From assembly GCF_036408855.1 (NCBI RefSeq), contig NZ_JAZGJQ010000002.1, forward strand, positions 282,555 to 346,554: a stretch of 64,000 nucleotides of DNA. The letters run 5' to 3'. Source of the stretch: Olsenella_K absiana (GTDB lineage: Bacteria; Actinomycetota; Coriobacteriia; Coriobacteriales; Atopobiaceae). Below, in pieces: positions 1 through 8,424 of this stretch (positions are counted from its first letter, which is position 1; each line of letters opens with the position of its first letter). The translations under genes and the position numbers were made by a program. Below the pieces are notes generated by a model, which was not told the origin of the DNA, made no database searches, and worked only from the letters and a program-made list of their open reading frames with translations.

Positions 1-2
1 CG

Positions 3-359
3 CTCCTGCGGGCGGACAGGGGCCGCGCGCGCGAGGAGGGCGGCCCCTTCGACCTGATCGTGCTCGACCCGCCCGCCTTCACCAAGAGCCGCTCGACCGT
101 CGACCACGCCCTCAAGGGCTACCGGGAGATAAACCAGGCCGCCATGCAGCTCCTGCCGCGCGGAGGCTACCTGGCGACCTGCAGCTGCAGCCATTTCATG
201 ACGACGGAGCTGCTCTCCCAGGCGATCGCCGAGGCGGCGCACAACGCCAACGTGCAGCTCAAGCAGATCGAGCAGCGCCAGCAGGCTCCCGACCACCCCA
301 TCCTCTGGGGCGTGCCCGAGACCCACTACCTGGATTTCTTCACCTTCCAGGTGGTGTAG
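3..359 (+). CDS. Class I SAM-dependent rRNA methyltransferase (RlmI-like), C-terminal part
   Basis: Only the last 118 codons are in the window; the frame is open from the first bases, so the gene starts upstream. The visible part contains DLIVLDPPAF, the motif IV (DPP-type) catalytic segment of Rossmann-fold methyltransferases. It also has the KGYREINQAAMQLL and GGYLATCSCSH segments typical of the RlmI/YccW family, which methylates a cytosine in 23S rRNA. The product would be cytoplasmic. Target specificity is inferred from family resemblance, because the N-terminal PUA domain lies outside the window. Confidence 0.8.
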   Translation, partial: LLRADRGRAREEGGPFDLIVLDPPAFTKSRSTVDHALKGYREINQAAMQLLPRGGYLATCSCSHFMTTELLSQAIAEAAHNANVQLKQIEQRQQAPDHPILWGVPETHYLDFFTFQVV

Positions 360-417
360 GGGGCACGGCCGGTCGTAGCATTCGCTCACAGCCTCTGGCC
401 GCAGGCCTAGCGCAGGC

Positions 418-1023
418 CTAGCGCGGGCCTGCGGCCTTGGCCTCGGCGGGCTTTCGACGCAGCCTCCTTCGAGTTCGGAAGAACCTTCTGAGCTCGAAGG
501 CGCACTCCCCTGCCAGCACGTGGGGAACCACCTCGAACTCATGGTTGAGCCGGGGGTCGTGGCTCACGTCGTAGAGCGTGCCGAGGGCGCCTCCCTTTGG
601 GTCGCTCGCACCGAAGACGCAGCGGTCCACGCGGGCGTTGACCATAAGGCCCGCACACATGAGACAGGGCTCCACCGTCACATAGACGGTGCACCCCGTG
701 AGGCGCCAGCGGCCGAGCGCCCTGCTAGCCCGCAGCATGGCGGAGAACTCCGCATGGGCGGAGGGGTCCAGGTCGCGCTCGCGCCGGTTGTGGCCTCGGG
801 CGATGACCTCGCCGTCGCAGACGACGACGGCCCCGATCGGGACCTCGCCCTCTGCTGCCGCGAGCCGGGCCTCCTCGAGCGCGAGGCGCATGAAGCGCTC
901 GTCGACGGGGGCGATGGAAGCCGGTTGCCAGGGCGCGTCGCCGCGCGGGACGTCCCCTGCCTGGGCCGACCTTCCTCGCTGCTCTTCTCGCACCGACTTC
1001 CCCCGTCCTTCCGCTCTGGCCAA
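418..1023 (-). CDS. tadA: tRNA-specific adenosine deaminase TadA
   Basis: Zinc-dependent deaminase that converts the wobble adenosine of tRNA-Arg(ACG) to inosine. With the longest frame (201 aa) the catalytic HAE motif is at residues 90-92 and the zinc-binding PC..C motif (PCLMCAG) at about 119-125, the standard TadA/CDA arrangement. The deaminase domain proper starts near residue 41 (DERFMRLALEEA). The first 40 residues are Arg/Gly-rich and unconserved in character, so the true start may be internal, but no better start with a clear ribosome binding site is visible. It is divergent from the tRNA-Ser gene at 1063. The basic C-terminal tail (RTRRRLRRK) could help tRNA binding. Confidence 0.92.
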   Translation of the reverse strand: MARAEGRGKSVREEQRGRSAQAGDVPRGDAPWQPASIAPVDERFMRLALEEARLAAAEGEVPIGAVVVCDGEVIARGHNRRERDLDPSAHAEFSAMLRASRALGRWRLTGCTVYVTVEPCLMCAGLMVNARVDRCVFGASDPKGGALGTLYDVSHDPRLNHEFEVVPHVLAGECAFELRRFFRTRRRLRRKPAEAKAAGPR

Positions 1024-1062
1024 ACGCGCGTCGCATGCGCTAGGATACTAACCATATCCCAT

Positions 1063-1153
1063 GGAGGGATGGCAGAGCGGTTGAATGCAGCGGTCTTGAA
1101 AACCGCCGGGTAGCCTAGCTGCCTCGAGAGTTCGAATCTCTCTCCCTCCGCCA
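1063..1153 (+). tRNA. tRNA-Ser(UGA)
   Basis: Class II tRNA of 91 nt with encoded CCA. The acceptor stem GGAGGGA (1063-1069) pairs with TCCCTCC (1143-1149), followed by discriminator G and CCA at 1151-1153. The anticodon stem GCGGT/ACCGC encloses the loop CTTGAAA with anticodon TGA at 1097-1099. The long variable arm (about 1107-1126) and the TTCGAAT T-loop fit a serine tRNA. A possible -10 (TAGGAT) lies about 20 nt upstream. Confidence 0.95.
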
Positions 1154-1340
1154 GACTACGCGCGCGTCGGGGCCTCGCCCGGACGCGCTTTTGTCGTCTC
1201 CAGAAATGTTGGGCCGCCTCCCGTGGCGCGAGGCGCGCCTCCGCGACGCCGGATTCGAGGGTCGACTAGCCCCGGGCGACTAGCCCCGGGCGACCAGCGC
1301 CGGCCCGGCGACCCCCGGGCGGCCAGCGCCGACCCGGCCA

Positions 1341-1555
1341 GCGCAGTTCCTCGAACGAGGCTGTGCATTTTTCCGACTTAGGGACGTCTCGCGCGACGCC
1401 GACGAGCCCGTGGAGCTCGCCGGCTTTCACGCCGCCTTTGGAAAATGCCTGTTGGCGGAGGATTCACGACGCGCTCCGCACCCGATGCCCCCGCATGGCC
1501 GCTCGATACCCGTCCCCAACCCGCCCAAATGCACAATCCGTTCGTGAAGCTGCGC
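1341..1555. repeat. 215-bp inverted-repeat element, copy 1
   Basis: The left arm starts GCGCAGTTCC and contains the A/T-rich core GTGCATTTTTCCGACTTA followed by GGGACG. The right arm, read on the minus strand from 1555, starts GCGCAGCTTC and contains GTGCATTTGGGCGGGTTG followed by GGGACG. The arms are about 46 nt each and imperfectly inverted; the interior is about 120 bp. The same organisation recurs at 1720-1934 and 16772-16987. Confidence 0.8.
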
Positions 1556-1719
1556 TGAAACCCCTGCGCCACCAGCCCTGCCGCGTTGGGCCACCTCCCG
1601 TGGCGCGAGGCGCGCCGGCGCGGCGCCGGATCCGCGGGTCGTCTAGCCCCGGGCGGCCAGCGCCGGGCAGACTAGCCCCGGGCCGGCGACCCCCCGGCCG
1701 ACCAGTGCCGGCCCGGCTA

Positions 1720-1934
1720 CCGCAATTCCTCGAACGAGGGCGTGCATTTTTCCAACTTAGGGACGTCTCGCACGACGCCGACGAGCCCGTGGAGCTCGCC
1801 GACTTTCACGACGCCTTTGGAAAATGCCTGTTGGCTGAGGATTCACGACCCGCTCCGCACCCGGTGCCCTCGCATAGCCGCTCGATATCCGTCCCCAACC
1901 CGCCCAAATGCACAAGCCGTTCGTGAAGCTGCGC
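1720..1934. repeat. 215-bp inverted-repeat element, copy 2
   Basis: Second copy, inside the second unit of the tandem duplication. The left arm has CGCAATTCC and the core GTGCATTTTTCCAACTTA; the right arm on the minus strand has GCGCAGCTTC and GTGCATTTGGGCGGGTTG. It is nearly identical to copy 1 throughout, consistent with recent duplication of the whole 377-bp unit. Confidence 0.8.
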
Positions 1935-2074
1935 GGAAACCCCTGCGCCACCAGCCCTGCCGCCGGGCGAGCGCCCGACGGCCCGGGTGCACGGCGGCCC
2001 GGGCGCCCGCCAGGCCAGGCGCGGAGCTGGCGCGCGTGGCGACGGGGCGCCGACGGCCGAAGGCGCCCACAGGG

Positions 2075-2080
2075 TATACT
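2075..2080 (+). promoter_or_regulatory. Candidate -10 element of lemA
   Basis: TATACT within GGGTATACTT, 35 nt before the lemA start codon. The same hexamer occurs in several other gene-upstream positions of this window. No convincing -35 is seen. Confidence 0.4.
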
Positions 2081-2114
2081 TGTCGCACTGCAGACCACCC
2101 GAGGAGGGAGCCTC

Positions 2115-2666
2115 ATGGGAGTTCTCATTGCCATCATCGTCGTTCTCGTGATCGTGGTAGTCGCCTACGTCACCATCTACAACTCCATCGTCTCCAAGAA
2201 CAACCGCTGCGACAACGCCTGGCAGACCATCGATGCCCAGCTCCAGCGCAGGAGCGACCTCATCCCCAACCTGGTCGAGACCGTGAAGGGCTACGCCTCG
2301 CACGAGTCCAAGACCCTCGAGGCCGTGACCGCCGCGCGCACCGCCGTGACCAACGCCTCCACCCCCGAGGCGCGCATGCAGGCCAACGACGCCCTCTCCG
2401 GCGCGCTGACCCACCTGTTCGCCGTGGCCGAGGCCTATCCCGAGCTCAAGGCAAACACCAACTTCCAGCAGCTCCAGAGCGAGCTCTCCGACACCGAGGA
2501 CAAGATCAGCTACGCGCGCATGAGCTTCAACGACTGCGTCCTCGAGTACAACAACGCAATCCAGACCTTCCCCGGCAACATCATCGCCGGCTCCAAGTTC
2601 AACCCGCGCCAGGGCTTCGAGGTCGCAGACAGCGCCGCAAGGCAGGCGCCCACCGTCAAGTTCTAG
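2115..2666 (+). CDS. lemA: LemA family membrane-anchored protein
   Basis: 183-aa protein with one N-terminal membrane segment (about residues 2-20, GVLIAIIVVLVIVVVAYVTIY) followed by the LemA helical-bundle domain. Diagnostic stretches are RCDNAWQTIDAQLQRRSDLIPNLV and the C-terminal FNDCVLEYNNAIQTFPGNIIAG. LemA proteins face the exterior with a long coiled helical domain; the biochemical function is unknown. The start is ATG 2115 because GAGGAGGGA lies 6-13 nt upstream, whereas the frame extending further upstream runs through the repeat block. The Nim-like gene follows about 100 bp downstream on the same strand. Confidence 0.93.
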   Translation: MGVLIAIIVVLVIVVVAYVTIYNSIVSKNNRCDNAWQTIDAQLQRRSDLIPNLVETVKGYASHESKTLEAVTAARTAVTNASTPEARMQANDALSGALTHLFAVAEAYPELKANTNFQQLQSELSDTEDKISYARMSFNDCVLEYNNAIQTFPGNIIAGSKFNPRQGFEVADSAARQAPTVKF

Positions 2667-2763
2667 AGGAGTCCAGGGCGCCCACGGGCGCCTGCGGCGC
2701 GGCCGCAGCCGCAGGCGGCGCTCGGCGGACGCAGCGGCAGGCGCGACCAGAGGAGGCACAGCG

Positions 2764-3243
2764 GTGTTCCGCAAGATGCGCAGGTTCAAGCAGCAGCTTT
2801 CCGACGAGCAGTGCGTCGAGGTCCTCAAGGGCGAGCACCGTGGCGTGCTCTCCGTCCTGGGCGACGACGGCTATCCCTACGGCGTGCCACTCGACCACTG
2901 GTACTGCGAGGAGGACGGCCACCTCTACTTCCACGGCGCCCGCGAGGGCCACAAGGTGGACGCCATCAGGTCCTGCGACAAGGCCTCCTACTGCGTGTTC
3001 GAGCAGGGGGTTCCCAACGAGAAGAAGCGCGGGCTCGACGTCCGCTGCGTAATCGCGTTCGGCCGGGTGCGCCTGGTGGACGACCCCGTCACCACGGAGC
3101 GCGTCTGCCGGGCGCTCTGCGAGGAGCTCTTCCCCGGCGATGGGGTGTACGCGGACACGGAGTTCGCCCACTCAGGCAAGGTCGTCCAATGCTTCGAGCT
3201 CGTGGTCGAGCACATGACCGGAAAGCTCGTGAACGAGTCGTAG
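2764..3243 (+). CDS. Pyridoxamine 5'-phosphate oxidase-like flavoprotein (Nim family)
   Basis: 159-aa FMN-binding split-barrel protein. The sequence GVLSVLGDDGYPYGVPLDHWY...LYFHGAREGHKVDAI matches the Nim/YhbP-type subfamily, some members of which reduce 5-nitroimidazoles. The start is GTG 2764 with AGGAGG at 2751-2756. It probably acts in the cytoplasm as a small-molecule reductase; the substrate is not deducible. It is convergent with the GH3 gene, with a hairpin at 3316-3351 between them. Confidence 0.88.
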   Translation: MFRKMRRFKQQLSDEQCVEVLKGEHRGVLSVLGDDGYPYGVPLDHWYCEEDGHLYFHGAREGHKVDAIRSCDKASYCVFEQGVPNEKKRGLDVRCVIAFGRVRLVDDPVTTERVCRALCEELFPGDGVYADTEFAHSGKVVQCFELVVEHMTGKLVNES

Positions 3244-3315
3244 CGCGAGTCCGGGCCTGCGTCCAGGCCTGCGCCGCGCCGCCTGCAGGCGGCCCTCGCC
3301 GGATCCAGCCACGTG

Positions 3316-3351
3316 AAGCGCGGCTCTGCCTCATCGCAGGGCCGCGCTCTT
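3316..3351. terminator. Bidirectional hairpin between convergent genes
   Basis: AGCGCGGC (3317-3324) pairs with GCCGCGCT (3341-3348), with an inner CTGC/GCAG stem. There is no long T run on either side. It lies between the ends of the Nim-like gene (plus) and the GH3 gene (minus), the expected place for a shared terminator. Confidence 0.55.
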
Positions 3352-3389
3352 CTCGGCCGGCGCCTACCGCCGACGCCTGCCGCCGGCAC

Positions 3390-6300
3390 CTACCCGAAGT
3401 GCCGCTGCTCCTCGGATATGTCGAGGTTCACGTACGGGTCGCCGTCGCGGTCGTCGGGGTCGGGCAGGCGCGGGTGGCGCTTTCGCACCGCATGCACGAT
3501 GGCCACCGCGACGAGGGTGCCTGCGATGCCGTCGATGAGCGAGATCCCAATGAGCACGTAGGACGCGCGACTTACCTTGAGCGGCCGCTCGAGCCGCTCG
3601 GTGCCCTCCGCCTGCGCCAGCGCATTGTAGGTGAGGTTCGTGGCGCGCGCGTTGAGCCAGACGTAGACCACGTCCTTGGTGGCGCGCCTCAGGTTCTCGT
3701 TGAACTTCTCCGTGGTGGTGGACCCCGCGAAAGAGCCGTTGCGGAAGACGCCGTCCATGTAGAGGTCGCCTCCGGCCATGAGCATCTGGTAGGCGTTCAT
3801 GTACTGCTGGTGGTCGCAGTAGTCCGTGATCACGCTGCCTCTGAAGCCCCACTCGCCGCGCAGGACGTCGGTGAGCAGCGCCTCGTTGCCGCCGGTCCAC
3901 GTGGCGCCGAGGCGATTGTAGGAGCTCATGATCCCCGTGGCTCCGTAACGCTCGACCGCGATCTCGAACGGCCTGAGGTAGAGCTCACGCAGGCTCTGCT
4001 CCGTGAGCCAGGTGTAGAGGGAGTCGCGGTAGGAGTCCTGCTCGTTCAGGACCAGGTGCTTCATGTAGCAGAAGGTGCCGGCCTCGCGCGAGCCAGCCGA
4101 TATCTCACCGCCCATCAGGCCGGAGACCAGCGGATCCTCCGAGAAGTACTCGTAGTTGCGCCCGCCCAGGGGCGAGCGGTGCAGGTTGGTGGAGGGCGCG
4201 TACCAGCCGTCAATGCCGAGGTCGGCGCACTCCATGCCCACCTGCCGGCCGTACTCGCGCGCGAGGTCGGTGTTCCAGGTCTGCGCGAGCGTCGTTGGGT
4301 TGGGATAGCCCACGCCACTCGTGAGCTGGTGGAACGAGGCCGCCTGCGAGGACCCGTCGAGGTCCTTGGTGCGCGGCTTGCCCACTTGGGAGATGGCACC
4401 GGAGTTGGAGTAGCCGTGGAGCACGATCCGCTCCATGTCTGACTTCGAGATCCTGTCGAGCAGCGTGTCCCAGCGCGGGTCGTCATAGTTGAGCCCCAGC
4501 TCGCGGCCGAAGTCGGTAATCTCGCCAGTCGCGGCGTCGCTCAGGAGCATGCTCTGCGACGACACGGCCGAGGCCGAGGTGGCCGCGTCGCCCACCTCGG
4601 CACCACCGTCGTAGGCGCTGGCGTCGAAGAGGTTGTGCTCGATGAGCGCATCGGACATCCAGCGGTTCGCGGCCGCCTCGGGGAAGGTCCCCCGGAAGTC
4701 CGCGCGGGAGAGGTAGGGTATCCGCCCCTCGGTGGTGGAGCCGTCGATGGAGAAGCCGTCGGAGGCCGCGTCGCCCGTGAAGCGGTTGGCGACCGTGGCG
4801 CCGGTGTGAGCGTCCTCCTCGCACAGGATGCCGTCGTCGAGCGTGTAGGTCACCCGCGCGTGGTCGCAGTCCGCCAGCGTGTGCGCGTCGCGCTTGAGCT
4901 CGAGCACGTACTGGCCGGGCTCCAGCTCGTAGCCGGCGAACCCGTTGCCGTTGGCGTCGTAGCAGTCGTAGGAGGCCATGTCGTCGGCCGAGAAGGACAG
5001 CGTCACGTCCTGGCTCTCGCCCGGGCCGAGCTCCTTGGTCTTCGCAAAGGCGGCCAGCACCGTCGAGGGCTTCTCGATCCCTCCCCTGGTATAGGGCGCC
5101 GTGTAGTAGAGCTGCACCACGTCACGGCCGGCGACCTGCCCGGTGTTGGTGACGCGCACCGTGTAGGAGAAGGTCGTGGACCTGTCGAAGCCGAACTCCG
5201 GCGAGGGGCTCGTGCTCACGACCCTCCAGTCGAAGGTGGTGTAGGACAGCCCGTAGCCGAAGGGGTACTGCACCACGCCGTCGTAGCCCCCTCCGTGCTC
5301 GTTGGCGACGTCGTCCCAGAAGCCCTCGGCGTCCGCCGTCTCGTACCAGCGGTAGCCCACGTAGACGCCCTCGCGGTAGTCCACGAAGCGCGCGGTCGAG
5401 TAGGTCTCGGAGGTCCCCACGTTCACGTTCTGCGTACCGTTGGCCGGGTAGACGCCGAAGGAGTTGGTGTAGGCACCCTCGCCGTCGGCACCGGAGTTGG
5501 CCCAGCTCGCGGCAGTGGAGAAGTCGTAGGCGTAGGTGTCGACCGTGCGTCCCGAGGGGTTGGTCTCGCCATAGAGCACGCTACAGACCTCGCTGGCGGC
5601 GTACTGGCCGGTCGTACCGCACAGCAGCGCCGCGTCGATGCCCGGGATGGTCTCGAGCTGGCCGAGCGCCATGGTGTTGGTGGAGTTGACCACCACGATC
5701 ACGTGCTCGAAGTTGGCGCCCACGTAGGTGAGGAGGTGCTCCTCCTCGGGAGAGAGCTCCAGGTAGCTGCGGGCATAGAGCTTGGGCGTGCCGGTCTTGT
5801 CGGTCACGCGGTACTGGCGGGTCGGGCAGTCGATGCTCTCGCCGGCCTGCCGTCCGATGACCACGATCGCGGTGTCCGAGTAGGCCTTGGCGTCGTCCAG
5901 AATCTTCTGGGTGTAGAAGCTCTTGTCGTAGACGTCCGGCTCGTAGAGGCGGCAGAACTCGTAGTCGTGCGTGCCGAGGGTACCCTCGGACTGGTACGGC
6001 CGCGTCGGCTTGAAGTCACGGTACATCGCCGCGAGCTCCTCGTTGTACGAGACGCCGTCGTCCACCAGGGCGTCGAGCAGGCCCTTCACGTCGCCGGAGA
6101 CGCCGCCGGAGCCGGATCCCCCGCCGATCCACTGCGTGGATGACCAGCCGAAGACGTTGACCTTGCTCACCGAGCGCGAGAGCGGCAGGGTCTGATCCTC
6201 GTTGCGGAGAAGGACGATTCCCTCGTCCTCGATCCGCTTGGCGAGCTGGACGCCACGGGCGGTCTGGGCTCGCGCGTCCTGCTCGGAGACCTCGATCTTG

Positions 6301-6479
6301 TCGTTGGAGAGGAACGACTCCGCCGTCTCGCCAAAGAGGACGGCCGCGACGTTGGCGGCCACGACCAGGCCGGCAGCCGCGACGCAGGCGCCGATGCGCA
6401 GTGCCTTGCGCGCCTTGAGCGCACGGGGGCCGAGCGGCTTCTTCTCGCGACGCGCGCGATGGCCTGGTATGTGCAGCAT
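3390..6479 (-). CDS. Glycoside hydrolase family 3 (beta-glucosidase-like), permuted and membrane-anchored
   Basis: 1029-aa glycosidase with the GH3 domains in permuted order. An N-terminal membrane segment (about 29-50) is followed by the GH3 C-terminal alpha/beta sandwich (EDEGIVLLRNEDQTLPL; GWSSTQW), then an Fn3-like domain (YTVRVTNTGQVAGRDVVQLY), and only then the catalytic (beta/alpha)8 barrel. Barrel motifs are GGRNYEYFSEDP, KHLVLNEQD and VITDYCDH; the catalytic nucleophile should be the Asp of VITDY, about residue 886. A second hydrophobic segment (about 971-997) and a charged tail end the protein. Permuted GH3 enzymes are known in other gut bacteria; an anchor at both ends is less usual. 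GGCAGGAGAGGAC just before the ATG supports the start. The substrate is probably a beta-glucoside or beta-xyloside; specificity cannot be read from sequence. Confidence 0.9.
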   Translation of the reverse strand: MLHIPGHRARREKKPLGPRALKARKALRIGACVAAAGLVVAANVAAVLFGETAESFLSNDKIEVSEQDARAQTARGVQLAKRIEDEGIVLLRNEDQTLPLSRSVSKVNVFGWSSTQWIGGGSGSGGVSGDVKGLLDALVDDGVSYNEELAAMYRDFKPTRPYQSEGTLGTHDYEFCRLYEPDVYDKSFYTQKILDDAKAYSDTAIVVIGRQAGESIDCPTRQYRVTDKTGTPKLYARSYLELSPEEEHLLTYVGANFEHVIVVVNSTNTMALGQLETIPGIDAALLCGTTGQYAASEVCSVLYGETNPSGRTVDTYAYDFSTAASWANSGADGEGAYTNSFGVYPANGTQNVNVGTSETYSTARFVDYREGVYVGYRWYETADAEGFWDDVANEHGGGYDGVVQYPFGYGLSYTTFDWRVVSTSPSPEFGFDRSTTFSYTVRVTNTGQVAGRDVVQLYYTAPYTRGGIEKPSTVLAAFAKTKELGPGESQDVTLSFSADDMASYDCYDANGNGFAGYELEPGQYVLELKRDAHTLADCDHARVTYTLDDGILCEEDAHTGATVANRFTGDAASDGFSIDGSTTEGRIPYLSRADFRGTFPEAAANRWMSDALIEHNLFDASAYDGGAEVGDAATSASAVSSQSMLLSDAATGEITDFGRELGLNYDDPRWDTLLDRISKSDMERIVLHGYSNSGAISQVGKPRTKDLDGSSQAASFHQLTSGVGYPNPTTLAQTWNTDLAREYGRQVGMECADLGIDGWYAPSTNLHRSPLGGRNYEYFSEDPLVSGLMGGEISAGSREAGTFCYMKHLVLNEQDSYRDSLYTWLTEQSLRELYLRPFEIAVERYGATGIMSSYNRLGATWTGGNEALLTDVLRGEWGFRGSVITDYCDHQQYMNAYQMLMAGGDLYMDGVFRNGSFAGSTTTEKFNENLRRATKDVVYVWLNARATNLTYNALAQAEGTERLERPLKVSRASYVLIGISLIDGIAGTLVAVAIVHAVRKRHPRLPDPDDRDGDPYVNLDISEEQRHFG

Positions 6480-6556
6480 GTCCTCTCCTGCCTGGTCGCT
6501 CTGCCGCGAGGGGCGCGGTCCGGGGGTGCGTCAGCTCATCCGCCGCCCGAGCGCGG

Positions 6557-7714
6557 CTACTTGCTCGCCTTCTTGTACTCGTCCAGGAACGCGCCGAACA
6601 TGCCATGGGTCTTGCCCAGCTGCTTGCCGATGTCGCGCGCGATCCTGTCGGTGTCGACGGGCTTCTTCTCTGCCGCGGGCTTGGGCCTTGCGGCAGGGGT
6701 GTCTGCGCCAGCGGTGGGCCTGCCGTCGGCAGCGGCGGCACCGGCGGCTGCGGCGGCGCCGTCGGCGGGCTTGCCGGCTGCGGCGGTGCCGGCAGGCGTG
6801 CCAGCGGTGGGCCTGTCGGCTGCGACGGCGCCGGGGGCGGGCTTGCCTGGGGTCTCGACCCCCTCGAGCTCGCTCACGGGAACGAAGGTGCGCAGTCCCT
6901 CGGACTGCCCCTCGAGGCGGCCGGCCTCTTCGTCCGCCGGCTCGCAGACGACGCCCTTGACCTCCTGCATCGGCGGCTGCGGCAGCGGCTCGGGATCGTC
7001 GTCGGCCGTCGCCTCCTTCACGGCCTGCTGGGCCTTGCCGATCAGCCGCCCCAGCCCGTAGGCGCCCTTCTCCGCCGCGGTGCCCGCGACCTTGCCGATC
7101 TTCTCGCCCGCGGCCTTGCCCTGGATCTTGGCCTTGGCGTAGCCCTCGCCCGCCTTCGCGGCAAGCCCACCGTCCAGCTCGAGGTGGGCGGCCTCGTCGG
7201 CCACGATCATGCAGCCCTTGCTGTAGCCCCTGAGCATGCCGAGCGGAATCTCGACGTTGCCCACGAGAGACTCAGAGAGCCCGCCGTCCCCCACGAAGAA
7301 GAGCGAGACCAGGCCCGTCTTCGCGTCGAACTCGACGTCGCCGACCCAGCCCAGCTCGTGGCCGTCGACGGTCTTGGCGTCCATGCCCTCCCAGATGAGG
7401 CACTTCTCCCACGCAAGGCCGAGGCGCGCGCGAGCCTTGTCGTCCATGCCGTCCGCGCGCGAGACCACCAGTCCCAGGTCGTTTACCACGAAGGAGTCGA
7501 GTGCGAGAAAGACGTCGGGCCGCTTGACCATGCCCGCGATGTCGGGCCGACGGACCATGAAGCCCACCACGTGGCTGCCGTCGGGCGAGAAGACCGTCTG
7601 GTGAATCTTGCCGACCTTGGACATCGAGCGGCGGTCGAGCTCCTCGAGCTCGCCGGTCGCCTTCTTCTTGGGCTCGAAGACCACCATCTTGCGGAGCTGG
7701 CTGATTCTTAGCAC
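6557..7714 (-). CDS. PRC-barrel domain protein with Ala/Pro-rich tail
   Basis: 385 aa, no signal peptide or membrane segment. The N-terminal half contains two PRC-barrel-like modules (about 1-90 and 100-185; for example GKIHQTVFSPDGSHVVGFMVRR and ELGWVGDVEFDAKTG). An Ala/Lys/Gly segment follows (KAKIQGKAAGEKIGKVAG), then a low-complexity Ala/Pro/Gly linker (about 285-350) and a short charged C-terminus. PRC barrels occur in ribosome-maturation and photosynthesis proteins and in many uncharacterised actinobacterial proteins; no specific role is proposed. The start is GTG 7714 with GGGAGAGG upstream. Confidence 0.72.
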   Translation of the reverse strand: MLRISQLRKMVVFEPKKKATGELEELDRRSMSKVGKIHQTVFSPDGSHVVGFMVRRPDIAGMVKRPDVFLALDSFVVNDLGLVVSRADGMDDKARARLGLAWEKCLIWEGMDAKTVDGHELGWVGDVEFDAKTGLVSLFFVGDGGLSESLVGNVEIPLGMLRGYSKGCMIVADEAAHLELDGGLAAKAGEGYAKAKIQGKAAGEKIGKVAGTAAEKGAYGLGRLIGKAQQAVKEATADDDPEPLPQPPMQEVKGVVCEPADEEAGRLEGQSEGLRTFVPVSELEGVETPGKPAPGAVAADRPTAGTPAGTAAAGKPADGAAAAAGAAAADGRPTAGADTPAARPKPAAEKKPVDTDRIARDIGKQLGKTHGMFGAFLDEYKKASK

Positions 7715-7805
7715 GTACCTCTCCCTCGTCGTGTCGTCCGGCCGAACGTAACCCGCGGCGCCCCAGCGCGCCTCGTCGGGACTCGCGGAAACTCACTGAA
7801 TACTA

Positions 7806-7835
7806 TGGGGGTGCCGCCAGCCGGCGACACCCCCA
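7806..7835 (-). terminator. Hairpin downstream of the YtxH-like gene
   Basis: TGGGGGTG (7806-7813) pairs with CACCCCCA (7828-7835), with an inner CGCC/GGCG stem and AGCC loop. No T tract follows; the position about 70 bp after the stop codon suggests a U-less terminator. Confidence 0.5.
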
Positions 7836-7904
7836 GCATTCTCCCTTATGCGCGTGCGCCTCGTGCCGCCCACTCGCACCTTCGGCGAATCCGGCTGCCG
7901 CCCG

Positions 7905-8306
7905 CTACTTCTCCGCCGCGTCGTCCCCGGCGGGCTCGGCAGGCTCCTCGGTGACGGGGACGACGGTCGGCTCGGCCGCGGGCTCGGCCGCATCCACCTG
8001 CGTCGCGGAGGCGTGGGCGAGCGACTCGCGGAGCTGGTCCATGCGCTCGCGGGCGAGGTCGACCTTGGCGCGCAGCTCGTCGGTCGTGGCGTCCATGCTC
8101 GGCCTGACGTCGTTGATCTTGCCGGTGACCGCCTGCGAGCCGCGCTCGTAGGTGTCGACCGCGGAGTCCCAGGCGTCGTTCATGGCGTCGGCCGCCATGG
8201 CACGGCTCTCGGCACCGGAGCGCGGGGCCAACATGACGCCGGCCACGAAACCAGCAGCCGCGCCCGCAAGTCCACCTACGAATACACCAGTTGAAAACTT
8301 GCTCAT
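7905..8306 (-). CDS. YtxH-like protein
   Basis: 133 aa. The N-terminus FSTGVFVGGLAGAAAGFVAGVMLAPRSG is the glycine-rich membrane-associating segment of the YtxH family. An amphipathic, coiled-coil-like region (about 35-95) and an acidic Ala/Glu/Pro tail follow. YtxH proteins are often general-stress-associated in Firmicutes; the molecular function is unknown. AGGAGG precedes the ATG. A TATACT hexamer (8372-8377 on the minus strand) about 65 nt upstream is the likely -10. Confidence 0.8.
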   Translation of the reverse strand: MSKFSTGVFVGGLAGAAAGFVAGVMLAPRSGAESRAMAADAMNDAWDSAVDTYERGSQAVTGKINDVRPSMDATTDELRAKVDLARERMDQLRESLAHASATQVDAAEPAAEPTVVPVTEEPAEPAGDDAAEK

Positions 8307-8371
8307 GAGATCCTCCTGCCAACAGGTTAATCACATCAGGCGCGAGCAGAGCCACGCCCCGCATAGGTAGA

Positions 8372-8377
8372 AGTATA
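8372..8377 (-). promoter_or_regulatory. Candidate -10 of the YtxH-like gene
   Basis: TATACT on the minus strand in the context GGGTATACTT, the same 10 bases as upstream of lemA. It is about 65 nt upstream of the ATG. No clear -35. Confidence 0.4.
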
Positions 8378-8424
8378 CCCGTGAGGTTAGAACCCACGCC
8401 ATTCTTTTGGCGAGGTGCGGGGCG

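Larger units (their letters stand above)
1209..1963. repeat. Tandem duplication, two units of about 377 bp, non-coding
   Basis: Two near-identical units lie head to tail: 1209-1585 and 1586-about 1963. Both begin with TTGGGCC[G/A]CCTCCCGTGG, and matching segments end in ACCAGCCCTGCCGC. The first part of each unit is a GC-rich run of short repeats; CGACTAGCCCCGGG occurs twice in a row at 1263-1290 and a rearranged version lies at 1641-1700. The second part of each unit is a 215-bp inverted-repeat element described separately. Open frames through the block have no recognisable protein content and are composition artefacts. The gap between the tRNA-Ser gene and LemA (1154-2114) holds nothing else I can identify. 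Confidence 0.9.

Noticed and set aside
1363..3052. Open reading frames running through the tandem repeat and over lemA (two Arg/Pro-rich frames of 187 and 436 codons)
   Set aside because: Composition-driven frames in GC-rich repeat DNA. One reads antisense-like nonsense through lemA in another frame; no family resemblance and no ribosome binding site.
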